This document shows, piece after piece, positions 33,994 through 45,289 of a stretch of DNA of 64,000 bases (within the stretch, counting starts at the first letter, position 1; every line of letters begins with the position of its first letter). The position numbers were made by a program, and so were the translations under genes. Under the pieces are notes generated by a model. The model saw only the letters and a program-made list of their open reading frames with translations, was not told the origin of the DNA and did no database searches. Source of the stretch: Pochonia chlamydosporia 170 (Eukaryota; Ascomycota; Sordariomycetes; Hypocreales; Clavicipitaceae); the NCBI RefSeq assembly GCF_001653235.2, contig NC_035793.1, forward strand, positions 4,278,001 through 4,342,000, in the 5' to 3' direction.

Positions 33994-35441
33994 ATGCCTC
34001 TTGTCTTCTTGTCAGTCCTAGACAAGCGACGAGGCTCTAGTCGTGTCGGTTTCTTGACCGTATTTTTAATGCTTTTAATGCTTGTCTTGGTCACGCTGGG
34101 ACTGCGTAGTCATGACAGCATGGCGGTTCTACGCTTTGGATCTTCTCGTGGTGGAAAGCCGGGGCTTTCGGACCCAAATGACCTGCGTCGGTGGAAGCCG
34201 CCAAAAGGAAGGAGAATAGTCGCATTGGTGTTTTATGGTAGGAAAGAAAACGTTAGCATCCTTGACTGTTATCTGAAGGTATGTGAATCGGATGTGCTGC
34301 AGGGATTCTTAGCTGACAGGTTGTCTTTGTGTAGAGAAACCTCAAACGCAATGGTGGCATCCTTGATGAGGTTATTTTTTCTGTCAAGACCGACAACACA
34401 GCAGACATCGAGTACCTTGATAGTATTTTAGATTACCCAGGGTATAGAAAGTTTGTAGTGGACAAACAATACCCAGGGTTTTCGGGCAGTTGGGAATGCG
34501 TCAATGAGCCTGATACCATTTATATCAAAATCGACGATGATATTGTACGTAGTTTGATCTCAGTACAGGTTCATATTTCTAACTCCCATGCTTGAAGGTT
34601 TTCATCGAGGACACCGCTTTTGCGGCGGTGGCGAAGCGTTTGATTGAAAACTCTCACATGTTCGCTGTGTCTGCCAATGTAGTCAATAACCCTGCTTTGG
34701 CATGGGTGCATTATCACAAGGGTCTATACGAACCTTTTTGGCCAGTGAGTGGTTATTCTTGATCTCAAGTTCTTGTTTTCTAACACTGAATAGGAGCTTA
34801 GCAAACCAGTAAATGATGTTTCGGCTTCATGGCGACCATCAACTATTCGGCCATATAAGGGTCCTGCTTCCGGCCCTTCGGATTTTAGCCGGGAAGGAGA
34901 GACACCCGCACCATATAATGGCCATCGTTGGCGTCCCGTGTCATACTCAAAAGCCGAGCCGTATGATATAATGCTAACCCCAGCCTCGACTCTTACGTAC
35001 GATGCATTCGGCCCATCTCTCAACAATTGGGCCGCCGCGGCACAGACACATTACTCTTTCTTGACTCATCTTGAGAGGAATGATATATGGAGATACCACT
35101 TCGACATTTGGGACTATATGTATGAGAGAGTTTCCATCAATTTCTTCGGTATGAGGGGTCAGGATATCATGGACGTCTTCCCCATGCCTAACAGAGACGA
35201 CGAATTATATCTGACAATAGAGCGGCCAAAAGAATTAAAGAGGCATGTCATTGTCGATGGAATGGGTGTCGTGGTGCACTTTTCATTTGGGCCACAAGCT
35301 CACGCACACGATGACAGGGGTCTCAGCATGACCGATATTCTTGACAGATATCGTGGCTATGCTGAGGAAACGGGTTGTCCCACGGTGTGGGATCATCTAG
35401 AGTTTGATCACAGAGAAGCGGCAGGGACGACACAGGACTGA
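33994..35441 (+). CDS. Putative glycosyltransferase, type II membrane protein (paralogue 2)
   Basis: Four exons (33994-34278, 34335-34544, 34598-34744, 34794-35441) with introns of 56, 53 and 49 bp give 429 codons in frame. Same architecture as the gene at 30649: signal-anchor helix (FLTVFLMLLMLVLVTLG), RRIVALVFYGRKENVSILDCYLK, RNLKRNGGILDEVIF, DxD-like IKIDDDIVFIEDTAF, then WRP-rich and HYSFLTHLERNDIWRYHF segments and a C-terminal VHFSFGPQ...DILDRYRGYAEE block. The first two intron positions match those of paralogue 1; paralogue 1 lacks the third, and paralogue 2 lacks the last intron of paralogue 1. The pair therefore arose by tandem duplication followed by intron gain or loss. Probably Golgi-located; donor and acceptor are unknown. 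Confidence 0.78.
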
Positions 35442-36015
35442 CTACGACGGAAGCAAGTTCGGTAAAAACAGGGCGTGGAGTTGGTCGGAGTTGAAGTTAA
35501 TTTTGTGTTAAACTAGATGGATTGAAAATTTGTATTGACTGCTATAGAGAGCTCTATTTGTGTAAGAAAGGGCTGAATACATACTCAAAAAGTATATTCC
35601 CAAGGCAAGTGAGAGAGCTAGCATAGGCGAGTGGTAGATGAACAGGCGCCGCAGTTTGGTCTATTACTCATTTAACACAAGGTTGATCGGTATCAAGGCC
35701 GGTCGTCTAAATCTTCGAGTGAACGATTGTAACATACTGATCATGCCGGTTTGTATGCATAGCCAAAGTGTTAAATATACGTGACTCTAATTTGTGCATT
35801 GCTGTTGTTTCTTCCAGTGATTCGCCGAAGAACCTTAGTAGCCGTCATCTAAACTCCAAAGGCAGCTTTAATCTCGCCCGAGCAGGTTACTGAAACAAGA
35901 AAAGCGCCAATAACTTACCACGTCGATGTCTTATTCTTAAGTCAATGTGTATACCCAGTAAGAAAGGACGCTACCAGCACCGCATTTAATGATGGCTTTT
36001 TGTAGTTCGGTTTCC
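35442..36015. other. Intergenic between convergent genes
   Basis: 3' regions of paralogue 2 (+) and the GH36 gene (-). No feature seen. Confidence 0.45.
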
Positions 36016-38734
36016 CTAAACTGCCAGCTCTAGTTCTATCGGGACTTGCTTAAGAGTAGAACCATGATGCTTCTGCGACCATTCTTGAAGTAAATCGAAG
36101 GTCAGAACCTGAGACGTTTCTCCATTATGTGAGCTTTCAGCAACCACGATCGACGTATGATGGACATCTATGCCTTCCAATTTCGCCCGAATATTGTGCT
36201 TCTCAACAGCTTGGCCAGATATCCAGATTCCCAATTTACAAAGTGCCTTCAACGAAGCTCTCATCATGATCTTGCCTTGACTGGATGTCAAATTCATTGA
36301 GCAGATTGCAGCCGCGCCAGTCATCTTTCCGAGCAAGCCAAGCATGACCACCAAACTCTCCCGAGAACCCAACATGAGCCGGGATGTCTGATAGCAAGAG
36401 TGGATTTCGTAACCTGCAATTGGCAAGTTCACCTCAATCAAACTATCTACGTCCGAAAGTACCCTTGAAGCGACTCCTAACTTGACTGGGCCACGGATAG
36501 CCTGAGTTTGATGGGAGAGCACGACTACTTCAGCAGCTGGCTCCCATCGCGACTCGCCTATTGATGAGAACTCAGACACCGGTACCATGGCTGCAACACT
36601 CATGGGGCGTGTATTGAACAGCCCCATGCATTTGACACCAATTGACGCCTCGGTGATGGCTTTGAGAACACCCGATTCTTGGTATCGGTCAAAGGCACGG
36701 GGAGTTTTAGCAGATACTGAAGGCCGGAGATTCACGCTTCTCCCACCATCTGGACTTGGTGCAACCATCTGATCAAGGAGTGCAAGGTCATGTTCTCCGG
36801 GTGTATCAGTGAGAAATATTGGCCCACCGAACAAGCAGCGCGCAGCAGCGTGAGCCGGGCCATATTCCCCTTTGCTCTGAAACATGTCCCAGTCCAACAC
36901 GACGTTCAAATGCTGCGTAAACAATGCATTGTGAGCATTTGTCCAGATGTGCCACATACGACTGCTGGGAATCTCAGGGAAGAAATCGTCGCTATTCCGG
37001 AAAATGACGGCCGGAGTCTTGGTCTGCAGGAGACTCTGCCACAATATTTCAGGTATCTGTGGCATACAGCTGATCGCCTTTCCGCCCAGCCTTCGAAAGT
37101 GAGCCATTGTCCAGGCAGCTTGATACGCGGGAATAAGGGCAGCTCGGTCCGAGCCCTCCCGAATGTTGTGCAAGAGACATTGGACATCTGTCTTTGCAAA
37201 AGTAATCCCGGAGGCTGCCAGGTATGTGTAGAAGTCGTCGTAGTATTTGTTCAAATGTGAGGCGGAGATTGATCTTATCGTCGTTGGGGTGGCATAATAG
37301 ACTTTGCCAGCTACGTCAGCAGTTTCATAGTTGTCAACGATCCAGCCTTCCGCTGCAAGACCACCCCAATAGCCCATTAGTGCATGCCAGACTCCGATTT
37401 CGGTGACAAAGGGATTCTCAGCTTTAACACGAGTGGTGAAAGACTTGAGACCGTCGGGAAATGCTTCGTTGGCCCTGAAATCGGCGAGAACGCGATAGTC
37501 ATGATGCTGGTTGCCCAATTCTGTCCCTTGAAGTTTCTGCCAATTATCGTCCATCAGTAGAGTTGATATTCGGATATTGTTATCCCGTAAAACACGCAGG
37601 GCTTCCAAGATCTTGTCTTGTGTGAGCTCTAGTCCAAGAGCATTCCATGTGCAGAAACCCAAGTAGTCCAACAACGGATCAAGATGGGACGTTTTTGCGC
37701 TGTCCGTCTTGAACCCTTCATAGATTGACGCTCGGACCAACCTGGAGTCGTTTGCCTCAGTTTGAAGATTCTTCATGATGACGCTGATGGAGGTGTCGAT
37801 GTCAGGGGCAACTGAAACCATGATTCGACAAGGCTGTTCAGATAGGCCATCGTTGCGGGAGTGAACAACAAAAGCTCCCTTGTTGTTGGACATGAGAAAG
37901 CAGCAAATGTCGCCCATACTGGGAGCAGCCACGGTTACAACGTTGCCATCGGTCCTGAGGATGGAACATAGAACGGTGTTTTCCGCAATATAAAGAAAGG
38001 AATCGCCGTGACGCGGCGCAACCCACGGCGGCTCGATACGCGAGACAGCAAAGTATCTGGCCTGGTTGTGAACCAAGCCCAAGATTCTCTCCTGATATCC
38101 CGGACCCGAACTTTGAATCGGCTCAGACTAGACACCACAGTGATGCTCTTTCATTCGTTCGCTCAATCTCAACAGTATGCCAGCCTGGAGAGAGGTTCAT
38201 CATCAGATCAATGTCAGGATGAGTCACTAGGGGTTCTTGCAAGATGATTTCACCAATCTGGAAGCCGGCGGGAACCGTCAACCACTGCCAAGCGCATTCC
38301 TCAGAGATGCGGTATTTGACGGTGAAGGAAGTATGACATTTCTCATCCACAACCAGATCTTGCCGAGTTAGTGTCAACTCAAAGTTCTCCGAATACCACT
38401 CTTCATCTTTTTGAAAAGTTATTGTCGATTGTGATGACTTGGACAACGGAAAACACCGCCATAGACTGGGATGCTCCTGTGATGCAGACCCGGCTATGCA
38501 CAATTGGATATTAAACGGATAACGGCTCCGACACACGCTCCATTTGATGTTGACAACAAACAATACCTGCTCAAAAAGCTGTTAGCTGCAATATCAACAC
38601 ATCGAACTTCCACATACATCATCCTGGTCATGCTGGATGACGGACAGTTGCTCCAATGGGAATAGCTTGATGTTATAAAGGGGTAATACAATACGCGCCT
38701 CTTGACAATACGATAATATTGCGACGGGCTCCAT
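36016..38734 (-). CDS. GH36 raffinose-synthase/SIP1-type glycoside hydrolase or transglycosidase
   Basis: Three exons (38734-38618, 38566-38174, 38127-36016) give 873 codons in frame, the usual length for fungal SIP1-type GH36. Exon 1 supplies the LFPLEQLSVI segment that matches the N-terminal PPLGQ region of the family. Core marks: LGFCTWNALG, STLLMDDNWQ, GVWHALMGYWGG, the nucleophile region ITFAKTDVQ, and the acid/base region LDWDMFQSKGEYGPAHAAAR followed by GGPIFLTDTPGEHD. GH36 of this type cleaves or transfers alpha-galactosyl groups (raffinose, stachyose or galactinol as substrates). There is no signal peptide, so it is probably cytosolic. The second intron (38173-38128, 46 bp) is inferred from the one-base frame shift and lacks a good branch point; a frameshift is the alternative. 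The start ATG is the only in-frame one upstream, although TTTATAAC nearby could be a TATA box. Confidence 0.82.
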
Positions 38735-38774
38735 ATTGCCAATATCATACTGTTTATATTATTAGCAATACTGG

Positions 38775-38960
38775 CTGCAGTGATGTGATCGCTCCACTAG
38801 TCAGCAACGTCTTCGATGGTAGTACGAGGAATTCCAGTGCAAAAAAAGGGGGCCGTGTCATCAGTATGTCGGGCAATCATTCGCGCTTTTGTTACCTGAG
38901 ACACAATGCGACGATCATCTCGAGATATTCCAAACCAGGTCAAGTCTTGGCGGTCCAGTA
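38775..38960 (+). repeat. Dispersed ~180 bp repeat, copy B
   Basis: Direct, diverged copy of 30204-30380, located immediately 5' of the GH36 gene. The two copies bracket the two glycosyltransferase-like genes and the GH36 gene. A poly-T tract of about 17 lies 75 bp beyond this copy. Confidence 0.8.
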
Positions 38961-39795
38961 CAGTGTCTGTGGAGCAAGGAAAGTATGAGCAAATCAGATG
39001 TAGTAAAAGTCATGCCCGGGTATGAATTGCCTATTTTTTTTTTTTTTTAATTTAAGCTCTCGCGTTAGGAATGCAACGGTATCGGAAGCGTGTCACGTTA
39101 TGAAAGTTATTGTTAGCTACAGTTCATTGAAGTATTAGCAATAATCTTTCTCGTTGTCCTTCCCTTGCCAGAGGGATTCATGTTATTTATCTGAGTTCGG
39201 AAGCATAACTACTAGCCTTCTGATAAAATTCCAGGTGGTTGGCCAGCCTCTCATCTCCTGATATCTATACTTTTATGACATCTAGCAATTACTCCAAGTC
39301 TGCTTGTTCAATTAACAGAGGCAGTTTTATCCGACAACTTGTGCCTGTCACGCAAAGAAGTAGGATAACTGTATTCGTTTCAAAGTCAAATTGGCTCGAT
39401 TTCTATGGTTGGAGCACCAGTACAAATGTAAGTCCTGAATTAATCTTCTCACTCAAAGGCATGGACTAGTTTTTCAGCAATCCAGTATACCAGGTGCATT
39501 AAAGAAGATAGACTCTATTGATGTACACCCGAAGTCCAATTTGTACGGCCGCTCCGGCTCTCTTCTCCCCTCTCCCTGTCCATAGACTGCATGGAAAGCC
39601 CGCGGCTGTGAACAGCGGGATGAATAGAAGCAAGTCTATGGGGGAGCTATTTCTGTTTTCATTCAGCCCGGGCGGCTCTGCCTATAACTACCTGTACCGA
39701 CGGGCTAACCCTTGATTGACACAAAAATACTTGGACTTACAACCACGCCGGACGACTGTTGGACCTTTTCGGGATTGCTATTGCTACTGCTTATC
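38961..39795. other. Intergenic with a poly-T tract
   Basis: Contains a T17 run at about 39034-39050. No gene is supported; plus-strand frames at 39239-39715 are short and without motifs. Confidence 0.4.
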
Positions 39796-40402
39796 TCATT
39801 GACTAAGTGGCGATTGTTGAGCTTCGCGGGTTCGATCTGGCCACTGCCAGGCACCAGCTACCAAGCTCCTTCGTCTTTGTACATGCCCTATTGCTCCATT
39901 ACCGCTCCCACTGGCGATACTTATGCGTCTTTGTTCGGTAGGTGTCCAAGCTTTTGCATCTTTTGCTACTTGACAATTAGTCTTTAAGCTAACGCGAGCA
40001 AGATGACTGTGCTTATTACCTTCTTCCATCGCATAGGCAGTCTGGATAACTTCATCTATGATACTCGAGGGTCTCCGAGGGCGTGGACAGTTGCCGTCTA
40101 TGTTAGTAGCTGTCATTTTTGCGTGTGGTGGGATGGAGGCACGGGTCTGGTGGACTTTTCGAGACCATAGCAGAAGTACCACTAAACCCACAACGATGAA
40201 CAAGAGACCTTTAATATCTTAGCTTGGATTCTTTAGGGGCTCCAACCGATGGCTTACCTCCAGCACAAAATGCCATGACCATGTCTAAAGGTCCGAAACT
40301 AACATGTTCGCCGTACAAATTCTGCGCGGTAGTTTCCTCGGCTTGTGCATATGTCTTAGCCATGTTACCGAGTCGGGAGCCAGAGGATGCAGTACGCTCC
40401 AT
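39796..40402 (-). CDS. Small single-pass membrane protein, function unknown
   Basis: Two exons (40402-40258, 40208-39796) around a 49 bp intron (GTAAGC, AGCTAAG branch, AAAG) give 185 codons in frame. The splice joins FCAGG to LLFIVVGLVVLLLWSRK, creating one clean membrane helix (about residues 45-65) followed by a basic cytosolic side. The tail is polar and basic (CPRPRRPSSIIDEVIQTAY). A further frame-neutral 51 bp intron at about 40040-39990 is possible and would shorten it to 168 residues. Fungal genomes hold many such orphan single-pass proteins; I do not recognise this one. Confidence 0.5.
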
Positions 40403-41276
40403 GGCTCGTGAAATTTAGACGCAGTCTTAAATGATAGCATCAAAAGCGCAACCAGCGATCAAAAGCAAACATCTAGGCTATGTTATAAAAGGGAAAGAGG
40501 TTCGCCGAAATTGTGATCTTTATGGTCTGGAACAACGCTCCAGAATCCTTGGCCGCCGAGCACAGGTCCCTGCCTAGCGGCCATGCCAAAGCTTAATTTG
40601 AAATTTCTTGTAAGCTCAAACCGTAAGGTGTATGGAGTTATCCGACAGTCACCTCTGCTGGCACATACTCCTCCGTCTTTTGGGCTTGATGCACTTGCTT
40701 GCCGCGCCCGTGTCCCTAGTAGCTGCTTCAGCTTGAAATGATCTGCATTCCTTCCTTTTTGCTACTGCAGTCAGCAGCAACTACTAGCAGCCTCTTTTAA
40801 CCATGAAAAGGTCCCTCTCTTTCGCCCCTGTAGATAGCTGAATTGAAGCATCTATTCCTTGGTTCATAGTATCATAGCCAACTGAGCTTCCTTGCAGGCT
40901 CCCTGGCCTACAGAGGCTTGGTCCCATAATTTTTTGTGCACTTCACTATCTGGATGAATGCTGCTCTTCCATTGCGCTTCGGTGGGGCTCTGGATTCTAG
41001 TTTCAGCCTCGCCAGAGACTGGTCTGAGGTAGACGAGTCACCACAGTAGGCGCCAAGGCGTAGGGTCCTCCCTTGTCAACCGTTCCAGCCTCGCATCACT
41101 GTTGATGTCCCGTCTCGCTACGGTTTCTCATGCGTTAGGTCTTTTATTATCCGCGGGCTTGCCTGGAGGCATTTCTTCAAGTGCTCAGCATCCTGTCTAC
41201 AGCGGTTGAAGCGATGCCAGCTTGAAGTGGCATGTGGTGAAAGCTGGGGCTGGGCGAAAGGTGGACGGAAGTTAGT
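40403..41276. other. Probable 3' flank or 3'-UTR of the LINE relic
   Basis: No coding signal. It lies directly downstream (minus strand) of the LINE ORF2 end, so part of it may be transposon 3' sequence. Confidence 0.35.
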
Positions 41277-41714
41277 TATCGAGACGGCATGTGGCCACTA
41301 TAAACCATGGTGTGGCTTGTATGGCTCTTATATTCGGCTTCACTTTCGTTCGTCTGGCGGCGATTTACCTCCGAAGTAGAGTGAGAGATTCCCTTGTAGT
41401 GTTTCTGTACATTGAAGCATCTCTTCCCTGTAGTCTGTCTATTTACTGCATCTGAAGAGAAAATGCGCTACTGTTTCTCGCTCCCTTCCATACGCGCATT
41501 GATCTGATTCTACTCTCTTGATCTGATGCAGATAGTTATTAAGTGCAGAGATACCTGTTCTTAGCTGTGCCAGAGCGCTACGTTCTTTCCACGAAAGTTC
41601 GGCAGAAGCAGCCGAGTGTGACTGCCAGGCAATGCTGTGTCTATTCTCTTGGTGTGTTTACCAACTTTCTCCGGTAGACATCTTTCTGATTTTAACCTTT
41701 GTTCTTGAATATTC
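41277..41714 (-). mobile_element. 5'-truncated Tad-like LINE relic (ORF2 C-terminus)
   Basis: Minus-strand translation in shifting frames gives the C-terminal part of a Tad1-type non-LTR retrotransposon ORF2: EKVGKHTKRIDTALPG, then SWKERSALAQLRTGISALNN, a Cys/His-type end ESDQCAYGRERETVAHFLF, FGGKSP, and a final NIRAIQAT...VATCRLDN. Several frameshifts and stops (e.g. TAG after RCSK) show it is dead. Only the last ~140 codons remain, as expected from incomplete reverse transcription. Confidence 0.75.
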
Positions 41715-41985
41715 AGCCCAACAGAAGTCTTCCTCTGTCTCACCGCTGAGAAATGCAAGCGCAATGCAAAATGAGCGTTGGCAGGCATCAACGCCAATCA
41801 TGTCCAGCAAAGGCATCCTGTATTGTTTTGCTTTGTAGATGCAATATAGCAGCAGCACATCGGGATAACTCTGTAGATATTCTAGCGAGCCTGGGTGTGC
41901 AAACAGTACAGCTGTGACTCGTCCGCTTTCATCAAATCGCATTCGATTCCAGAATCCTTCCTCGTCGAGATGAACTGGGTGAGCC
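41715..41985 (-). mobile_element. MULE-type DNA transposase relic
   Basis: Minus-strand frame with the start of a MULE (Mutator-like/Hop) transposase domain: EEGFWNRMRFDESGRVTAV, FAHPGSLEYLQSYPDVLLL, YRMPLLDMIGVDACQRSF, FLSGETEEDF. The catalytic aspartate of LLLDCTYK is replaced by Y (LLLYCIYK), and the domain stops abruptly at the LINE junction near 41715. Non-functional. Confidence 0.8.
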
Positions 41986-42653
41986 GTGGAGCACTGACTT
42001 GGCTCATGGTTATGCCACGAGAAACACGGGTCTTGCCGGTGTCGAAGAGTCTAGGTTTTTTTGTCGAGTGATTCCTTAGCTACAACGGAGAACGGACTAC
42101 CCCTACTACATCGTGCAACATCCGTTGTCACCACATGCGCTCTGTCCTGTCAACAATTCAATTTTATCCTCGTTGGTGAGTGGGTAGTTCACCACAGGGA
42201 TGCCCCTTCCACAACATGTTCGTCAAACATGTGGTGTTGTTGTCACTGCCACGTTCACTTGTGAAGCCACTGAACAAGTCCGTGCAGGCAGCTCGTGTGG
42301 CCAGACCTCTTCCACGCCCAGTTCGATTATTACACAGCAAGACTCATGCAGCTGAATATGTTTACTACATGTGGCAAACGAGATGTTTTAGTGAAATTGT
42401 ATATATAACGAAGTATACTGCTATGTTGCAAGTTTAGAGACGTTTAAAGCAAGCTCTTTTTCTATCCTCTATCCAAGACTCGAAACCTAGTGATCCTGTC
42501 ATGCACGCCCGAAGACTGCACTCGTGTCGCAGTGGTGACCTGCTCAACTGCCGCTCTGATCCTCTTCGAGCTCGTCCAACTTCTTAGTAACGTGGTCCTG
42601 CATCTGAAGCTGTTTTCTTCTAATTTCGGAGGAAATGCTAGACCCACTGGACT
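41986..42653. other. Between the MULE relic and the second SAT4 gene
   Basis: Minus-strand 42652-42546 encodes an in-frame, heptad-like tail (QLQMQDHVTKKLDELEED, then QSGS and a stop) one base out of phase with the SAT4 gene that ends at 42654; it is probably part of that gene by another splice or before a frameshift. No other gene seen. Confidence 0.4.
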
Positions 42654-43773
42654 TTAAGCCGACGTCTTTTTTCGGAGTATGTATTTGTCTACCATTGGCT
42701 TGACTCCAGGGGCACAAACGGCAATGATTGTGGCGCTAATCTCAGCGACCTCAATACAAAGCAACTTGAGGAACGCAAATTCAAAACCGTCATCCTTTTC
42801 GTCTTCAGGGGCAGTACGTCAGTGTGGCATCATCTAACCCAAATGGGAGAGTTGTCCTTACAACGAAACTTAAAAACTAGCGCAATTCGACCGGCGGAGA
42901 TGCCTATAACCCTGCAAACGTGTGGTAAGAAGCTGCTCTAAATACCAATACTTGCTATAAATACTCACAATATACCTGGGAATAGAGTATAGGCTAACTG
43001 AAGCTTCTGCTTGCCTGGCAGCTCTAATGCTTTAAGCATTGCGGCTGGGATGCCAAACAGGAGAAAATCGCAGATGAGTGAAATGCTGGAAATTATGGAA
43101 TATATTTTAAACCAGCGTATGCACGTATATATTTTCACACCTTCTTTGGCATTTGGTGTCCATAATAGAGTTATAGGTTGACAATGAAAAATAATAAGAC
43201 ACATCTGCGCGATGTACGCTATGATTAGTGTCACAAAGATGAGCTTAATGGCGATAAGAAACTCTTTGTGTAGAAAACAAATTCGATAGTAGAAGGCGAG
43301 TCCCGAAATACGGCAAAGCAGTAACGCCGTGCTGTAGAGTAAGTGTGCGATAGAGTCAAACAACTGCAATCTCTCCCACCTCGGTATACCGAGAGTAATC
43401 CTCACAAAGTGTGGAGGTTGACCCGCCCCCATGTTGACGAGCTCTATGCATAGGGCCACGAAGGGAATGAAGGCCAGCTTTTCGAAGGAGCAAGGCGGCC
43501 GTGCGTTAGTATGAATACGCCAAGCAGGTCTGGATTTCGGGAGAAGCTCACCATGGAGACCAGAGCTAAACCGTCATCGAGGCCGATTCCATAGCTCTTC
43601 AAGATGTACTTCCGGGAGAAAAGTCTACATATGACGAAGAACAATGCCAGGACGCCGAAGATTGTAATGGTAACCAGTCCAGCCGTGTCTTGGCTCCGGT
43701 TCAGGTATTCAGTTATATATTGCGGTGGAACCCTGCCGGCGGCAGCAGCTTCGTCGATTCGCGGCTCGCTCAT
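42654..43773 (-). CDS. SAT4/rhodopsin-domain (PTH11-like) integral membrane protein, second copy
   Basis: Four exons (43773-43552, 43477-42969, 42911-42862, 42802-42654) with introns of 74, 57 and 59 bp give 309 codons in frame. Features: TM1 TITIFGVLALFFVICRLFSRKY, the family LDDGLALVSM, LAFIPFVALCIELVNMGAG, LLLCRISGLAFYYRIC, a CxP-W type extracellular loop (FHCQPITLLW), SIISSISLICDFLLFGIP, and a last helix IEVAEISATIIAVCAPGVKP. The 50 bp third exon is found only by splicing. The stop after KKTSA may not be the true end: a good charged C-terminal tail lies just downstream in another frame (to 42546), reachable through a 41 bp intron from ATG|GTAGAC or lost by a 1-base change. Likely a plasma-membrane sensor-like protein; ligand unknown. 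Confidence 0.78.
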
Positions 43774-45289
43774 CTCCTGTCAATTGCGTCTCGTAGTGTT
43801 GCTTTCAACAAGTGGGAAGCTTTCAATATCGGGGATAATTAGACTTTTCAGATGAAATGGGGATGAACGTGTCAAGAGAGCTCATGCTTGGAAATCGGAT
43901 GCTTGAATACGAACCAGATGGCAATTTCTCTGTCCGTAGAAAATGCCTTCTGACTCGGTCATCGAATTCCGTGCCATGTTTTGGCTTGCTAGTCCAACCA
44001 CGGTGACGTGAGAAGCGGATCCGCGAGGTGAAGATGTGCTGCCACGCAAAATAAATGGAACGTCGCACTTTATGTGGTGCAATTGGGACTTATATCCTGC
44101 GACATGTACTGATGCCTGGTCGTTTCATACCCACCCCCCCCTGTGTAGTGTCATTATGCGATTTCGAGTTGAACCTTATCGGGTGGTAGGGCACCGAAGA
44201 CGGCAATTGTCTTGAATATGCGTCCTTCAAATGAAGCGAGTCTATGCGTCGGTTCAAATTCCTCGTGCCTCTTTTTTCCCCAAACAAAGGAACATCTTGT
44301 GCAGCCGCTGTGATGCCGGAGTCTCAGCTTTCCTACGCTTCAACACAAGGTTTGCCTGACTCGCGGCAAAGTTTTATCATTAAGCCTTAGTTTTGTCCTT
44401 TCAAGGTGCCTCTTTCTTAATTTAGGTCGTGCCAAGTCTTTCTCATGGCTATTCCTCTCCCACTGCCTCGCGAGCCATCATGCTATGAGGTTCATCATTA
44501 CTTCGGAAGCTCGATTCATCCAATGTTCCCGAATCACTTGTATGCCTTTACTCTATTGATACTGCAACTCTCGTGCTATTGAGTACCACGATACTTGCGC
44601 GTATTGGCAGAGACTCCTCGTCAATGTAGACCTTATCCACGGTGAGGCAGATTCTACTCCACTGGCACCATTTACCTGATACGAGTTCTGCCCTGATCTT
44701 GGATACCTGTCGGCTCCGATACATGAGTAGATTGTTCATTGAACGCGTTGCTAATTGAGGCCCAAAGCTGTAGATTAACGGGTGGGCAGCCAGTTTCGTT
44801 ATTCGTTTCCGACAGCTGGCCGAACATGCAATTATTTGTCAGATTTCCCAATACTATCAGGATTACGCTCTCCTTGTTGCCGTCTGCGCACCGCTGAGGC
44901 TGACCTTTGCTAGAGGAGCCGCTCTTCACAAATTGCCTAAAGTCTCACCAAGACAAAAATATCTTGATATTTCGATTAAAAAATACCACCTTAATTTTCT
45001 AAACTAGCTATAGAGAGTTTGCCAATAAGATTTAAAGGAATATGGTGGACATGTCTCTACTTCCCGAAAGCCACCCTTCTGCCAGGGGGGTCACTTGTGA
45101 CCACTAAAGCCTGGGAAATGGGCGTCGTTGTAGGTAATAGGCTGGACATGGTAGACGGCATTGTTTCCCTTCATGTGTATTTTTAACCACCTCGCGAAGT
45201 GGGCTGTTCTTCTGCTTAAGTAGGTGGCAAAGGTCCAGATCTGTCGGGTCTATTTGAGTGCAGCGGATAAGAGGACTTTATTTAGATTC
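43774..45289. other. Intergenic, no supported gene
   Basis: It has a C8-type run in CACCCCCCCCTG near 44133-44141 and several motif-free frames. It leads into the AT-rich block. Confidence 0.4.

Noticed and set aside
36790..37260. 156-codon plus-strand frame
   Set aside because: Antisense shadow of the GH36 gene.
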